Source of the DNA: Streptomyces sp. YS415
Lineage (GTDB): Bacteria; Actinomycetota; Actinomycetes; Streptomycetales; Streptomycetaceae
DNA length: 64,000 nucleotides
Assembly: GCF_023544665.1 (NCBI RefSeq)
Contig: NZ_JAMJFL010000024.1
Span: 1-64,000 of the forward strand
Reading direction: 5' to 3'
Shown: positions 62,542 through 64,000 of the stretch, piece after piece
Position numbering within the stretch: the stretch's first letter is position 1
Layout of the letters: each line of letters starts with the position of its first letter
Notes under the pieces: model-generated
The model's input: the letters and a program-made list of their open reading frames with translations, nothing else
What the model was told of the DNA's origin: nothing
Database searches by the model: none
Program-made: the position numbers and the translations under genes

Positions 62542-63639
62542 GTGCATGTGCCTGATGGATTCATAGACGCCCCGACCTCGGTCGCGACCGGAGCGGTCGC
62601 CGCGGCAGCGGTCGCCCTGAGCCTGCGCGGCGCGCGCCGCGAGCTGGGGGGCGGCTCCTCCGGCGCGGGGGCGGCCGACCTCGGGGGTGAACGCACCGCG
62701 CCGCTGGCCGGCCTGGTCGCCGCGTTCATCTTCGCGGTGCAGATGCTGAACTTCCCCGTCGCCGCGGGCACCAGCGGCCATCTCCTCGGCGGCGCGCTCG
62801 CCGCGATCCTCGTCGGCCCGTACACGGGCGTGCTGTGCGTGTCCGTGGTCCTGCTGATGCAGGGCATCCTCTTCGCGGACGGCGGGCTGACCGCGCTCGG
62901 CGTGAACATCACCAACATGGCGGTGGTCACCACCGTCGTGGCGTACGGCGTCTTCCGCGCCCTGGTGAAGCTGCTGCCGCGCACCCGCCGCTCGGTGACC
63001 GTCGCCTCCTTCGTCGCCGCGCTCGTCTCGGTCCCGGCCTCGGCACTCGCCTTCACGCTGATGTACGCCGTCGGCGGCACCACGGACGTCTCGATCGGCA
63101 AGGTCGCGGGCGCCATGGTCGGCGTGCACGTCCTGATCGGCATCGGCGAGGCGGCCATCACGGCTCTGACCGTGGGCGCGGTGATCGCCGTACGCCCGGA
63201 TCTCGTGTACGGCGCGCGCGACCTGCGTCAGCGGCTGCAGCTGCGGGTCAACGGCGCCCTGGTCGACGTCCCGGCGTCCGGGGCGGCAGGCCCGGCGCCC
63301 GTCGCGGCGCGCGCCTCCCGCCGGACGCTGTGGATCTCGGGCCTGGCCACCTCGCTCGTCCTGGCCGGCGTCGTCAGCTTCTACGCCTCCGCCGACCCGG
63401 ACGGTCTGGAGAAGGTCGCCGCCGACAACGGCATCGACCGGAAAGCCGAGGAGCACGCCTACGCCGATTCGCCGCTGGCGGACTACGGCGTGCAGGACGT
63501 GGACGACGCCCGCCTGTCCGGGGGGCTGGCGGGCGTCATCGGCGTCGGCGTCACCGTCGTCGCGGGCAGCGCGGTGTTCTGGGCGGTGCGCAGGCGGCGC
63601 GCGAACGAGGACGTCTCGCCCGTGAGCGCGAGCGTCTGA
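62542..63639 (+). CDS. cbiM: ECF-type cobalt/nickel transporter substrate-binding component, CbiM-PDGLE fusion
   Basis: 365 residues from GTG 62542 (VHVPDGFIDAP, the conserved metal-binding N-terminus where residue 2 is His, so the start must be here). Membrane helices follow with FPVAAGTSGHLLGGALAAILVGPYTG and GGLTALGVNITNMA. The last about 90 residues form a PDGLE/CbiN-like domain (ADPDGLEKVAADNGID, then one helix). It captures Co2+ or Ni2+ for an ECF transporter. TATCAT ends 6 nt before the GTG, so translation is leaderless; no cobalamin riboswitch could act on such an mRNA. Confidence 0.93.
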   Translation: MHVPDGFIDAPTSVATGAVAAAAVALSLRGARRELGGGSSGAGAADLGGERTAPLAGLVAAFIFAVQMLNFPVAAGTSGHLLGGALAAILVGPYTGVLCVSVVLLMQGILFADGGLTALGVNITNMAVVTTVVAYGVFRALVKLLPRTRRSVTVASFVAALVSVPASALAFTLMYAVGGTTDVSIGKVAGAMVGVHVLIGIGEAAITALTVGAVIAVRPDLVYGARDLRQRLQLRVNGALVDVPASGAAGPAPVAARASRRTLWISGLATSLVLAGVVSFYASADPDGLEKVAADNGIDRKAEEHAYADSPLADYGVQDVDDARLSGGLAGVIGVGVTVVAGSAVFWAVRRRRANEDVSPVSASV

Positions 63640-63640
63640 C

Positions 63641-64000
63641 ATGGGCGCCGGACACGCCCACAAGCTCTACCGGCACGGGCACTCCCCCGTGCACGGCCTG
63701 CCGCCGCACACCAAGCTCGCCGCGACGCTCGCGTTCGTGGTGGTCGTGGTGTCCACCCCGCGGGAGGCGATGTGGGCGTTCGGCGCGTACGCCGTGCTGC
63801 TCGCCGGTGTCGCCGGCCTCGCGCGCGTGCCCGCCGGCTTCCTGCTCAAGCGGCTGCTGATCGAGGTGCCGTTCGTCGCGTTCGCGGTGCTGTTGCCGTT
63901 CGTGGCGGAGAGCGAACGGGTCGAGGTGCTCGGGATGTCGCTGAGCGTCAGCGGACTGTGGGGCGCGTGGAACGTGCTGGCGAAGGGCACGCTCGGCGTC
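63641..64000 (+). CDS. cbiQ: ECF transporter T component CbiQ (cut by right edge)
   Basis: 120 codons visible from ATG 63641, 1 bp after the cbiM stop; the frame is open to the edge. His-rich start (GAGHAHKLYRHGHSPVHGLPPHTKL) followed by helices (LAATLAFVVVVVSTPRE, FGAYAVLLAGVAGLA) and LLKRLLIEVPFVAFAVLLPF, as in CbiQ/EcfT. The His cluster may bind metal. CbiO ATPase is expected downstream. Confidence 0.93.
   Translation, partial: MGAGHAHKLYRHGHSPVHGLPPHTKLAATLAFVVVVVSTPREAMWAFGAYAVLLAGVAGLARVPAGFLLKRLLIEVPFVAFAVLLPFVAESERVEVLGMSLSVSGLWGAWNVLAKGTLGV

Overview
The window is a very high-GC actinobacterial chromosome segment and the gene content and order are those of a Streptomyces core region. 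From memory it parallels the Streptomyces coelicolor SCO3104-SCO3160 neighbourhood: mfd, glmU-prs-rplY-pth, ppc, the divergent tam/tamR pair, the galTEK operon, an ispE-rsmA-rpf-tatD-rsmI run, a pair of penicillin-binding proteins, ssgE and cbiMQ. No insertion sequence, phage block, rRNA or CRISPR array is visible.

Layout. 1-5.8 kb: the start of a large HTH protein that runs off the left edge (probably an N-6 DNA methylase), secreted or lipid-anchored proteins (one with an HNH nuclease fold), a small MT0933-type antitoxin-like protein, and a SCO6745-family gene divergent from a TetR gene. 5.8-18.2 kb: mfd, a MacB-type ABC exporter (ATPase plus fused double FtsX permease), an MFS drug exporter, a DUF485/SSS symporter pair and a coiled-coil protein. 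18.4-23.5 kb: two divergent operons made almost entirely of polymorphic-toxin parts (WHH nuclease, two deaminase-type domains) and immunity domains (SUKH, Imm35-like, SUKH-4, SUKH-3), several of them fused in one chain. This is the best candidate for an under-described system.

23.5-36.4 kb: an orphan histidine kinase, an unusual HTH protein beside tRNA-Gln(UUG), cell-wall and nucleotide precursor genes (glmU, prs), rplY, pth, a sortase-anchored surface protein, ppc, and an acyl-CoA desaturase/TetR operon behind a tight operator array. 36.4-45.8 kb: tam and tamR around a perfect 20-bp palindrome, an orphan LuxR regulator, a GNAT enzyme, galTEK divergent from an SSS symporter and its small partner, and a NarL-like regulator that has lost the phosphoacceptor Asp.

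45.9-64 kb: two tandem membrane-anchored beta-propeller proteins, an ABC-F ATPase, ispE, rsmA, a resuscitation-promoting factor, tatD, rsmI, a protein O-mannosyltransferase, two tandem class B PBPs, ssgE, and the start of a cobalt or nickel ECF transporter (cbiM-PDGLE fusion, cbiQ cut by the right edge). Together these serve translation and repair housekeeping, central metabolism and envelope construction, with regulators interspersed. A recurring feature is a -10-like hexamer exactly 6-7 nt before the start codon without a Shine-Dalgarno sequence, which points to leaderless mRNAs.
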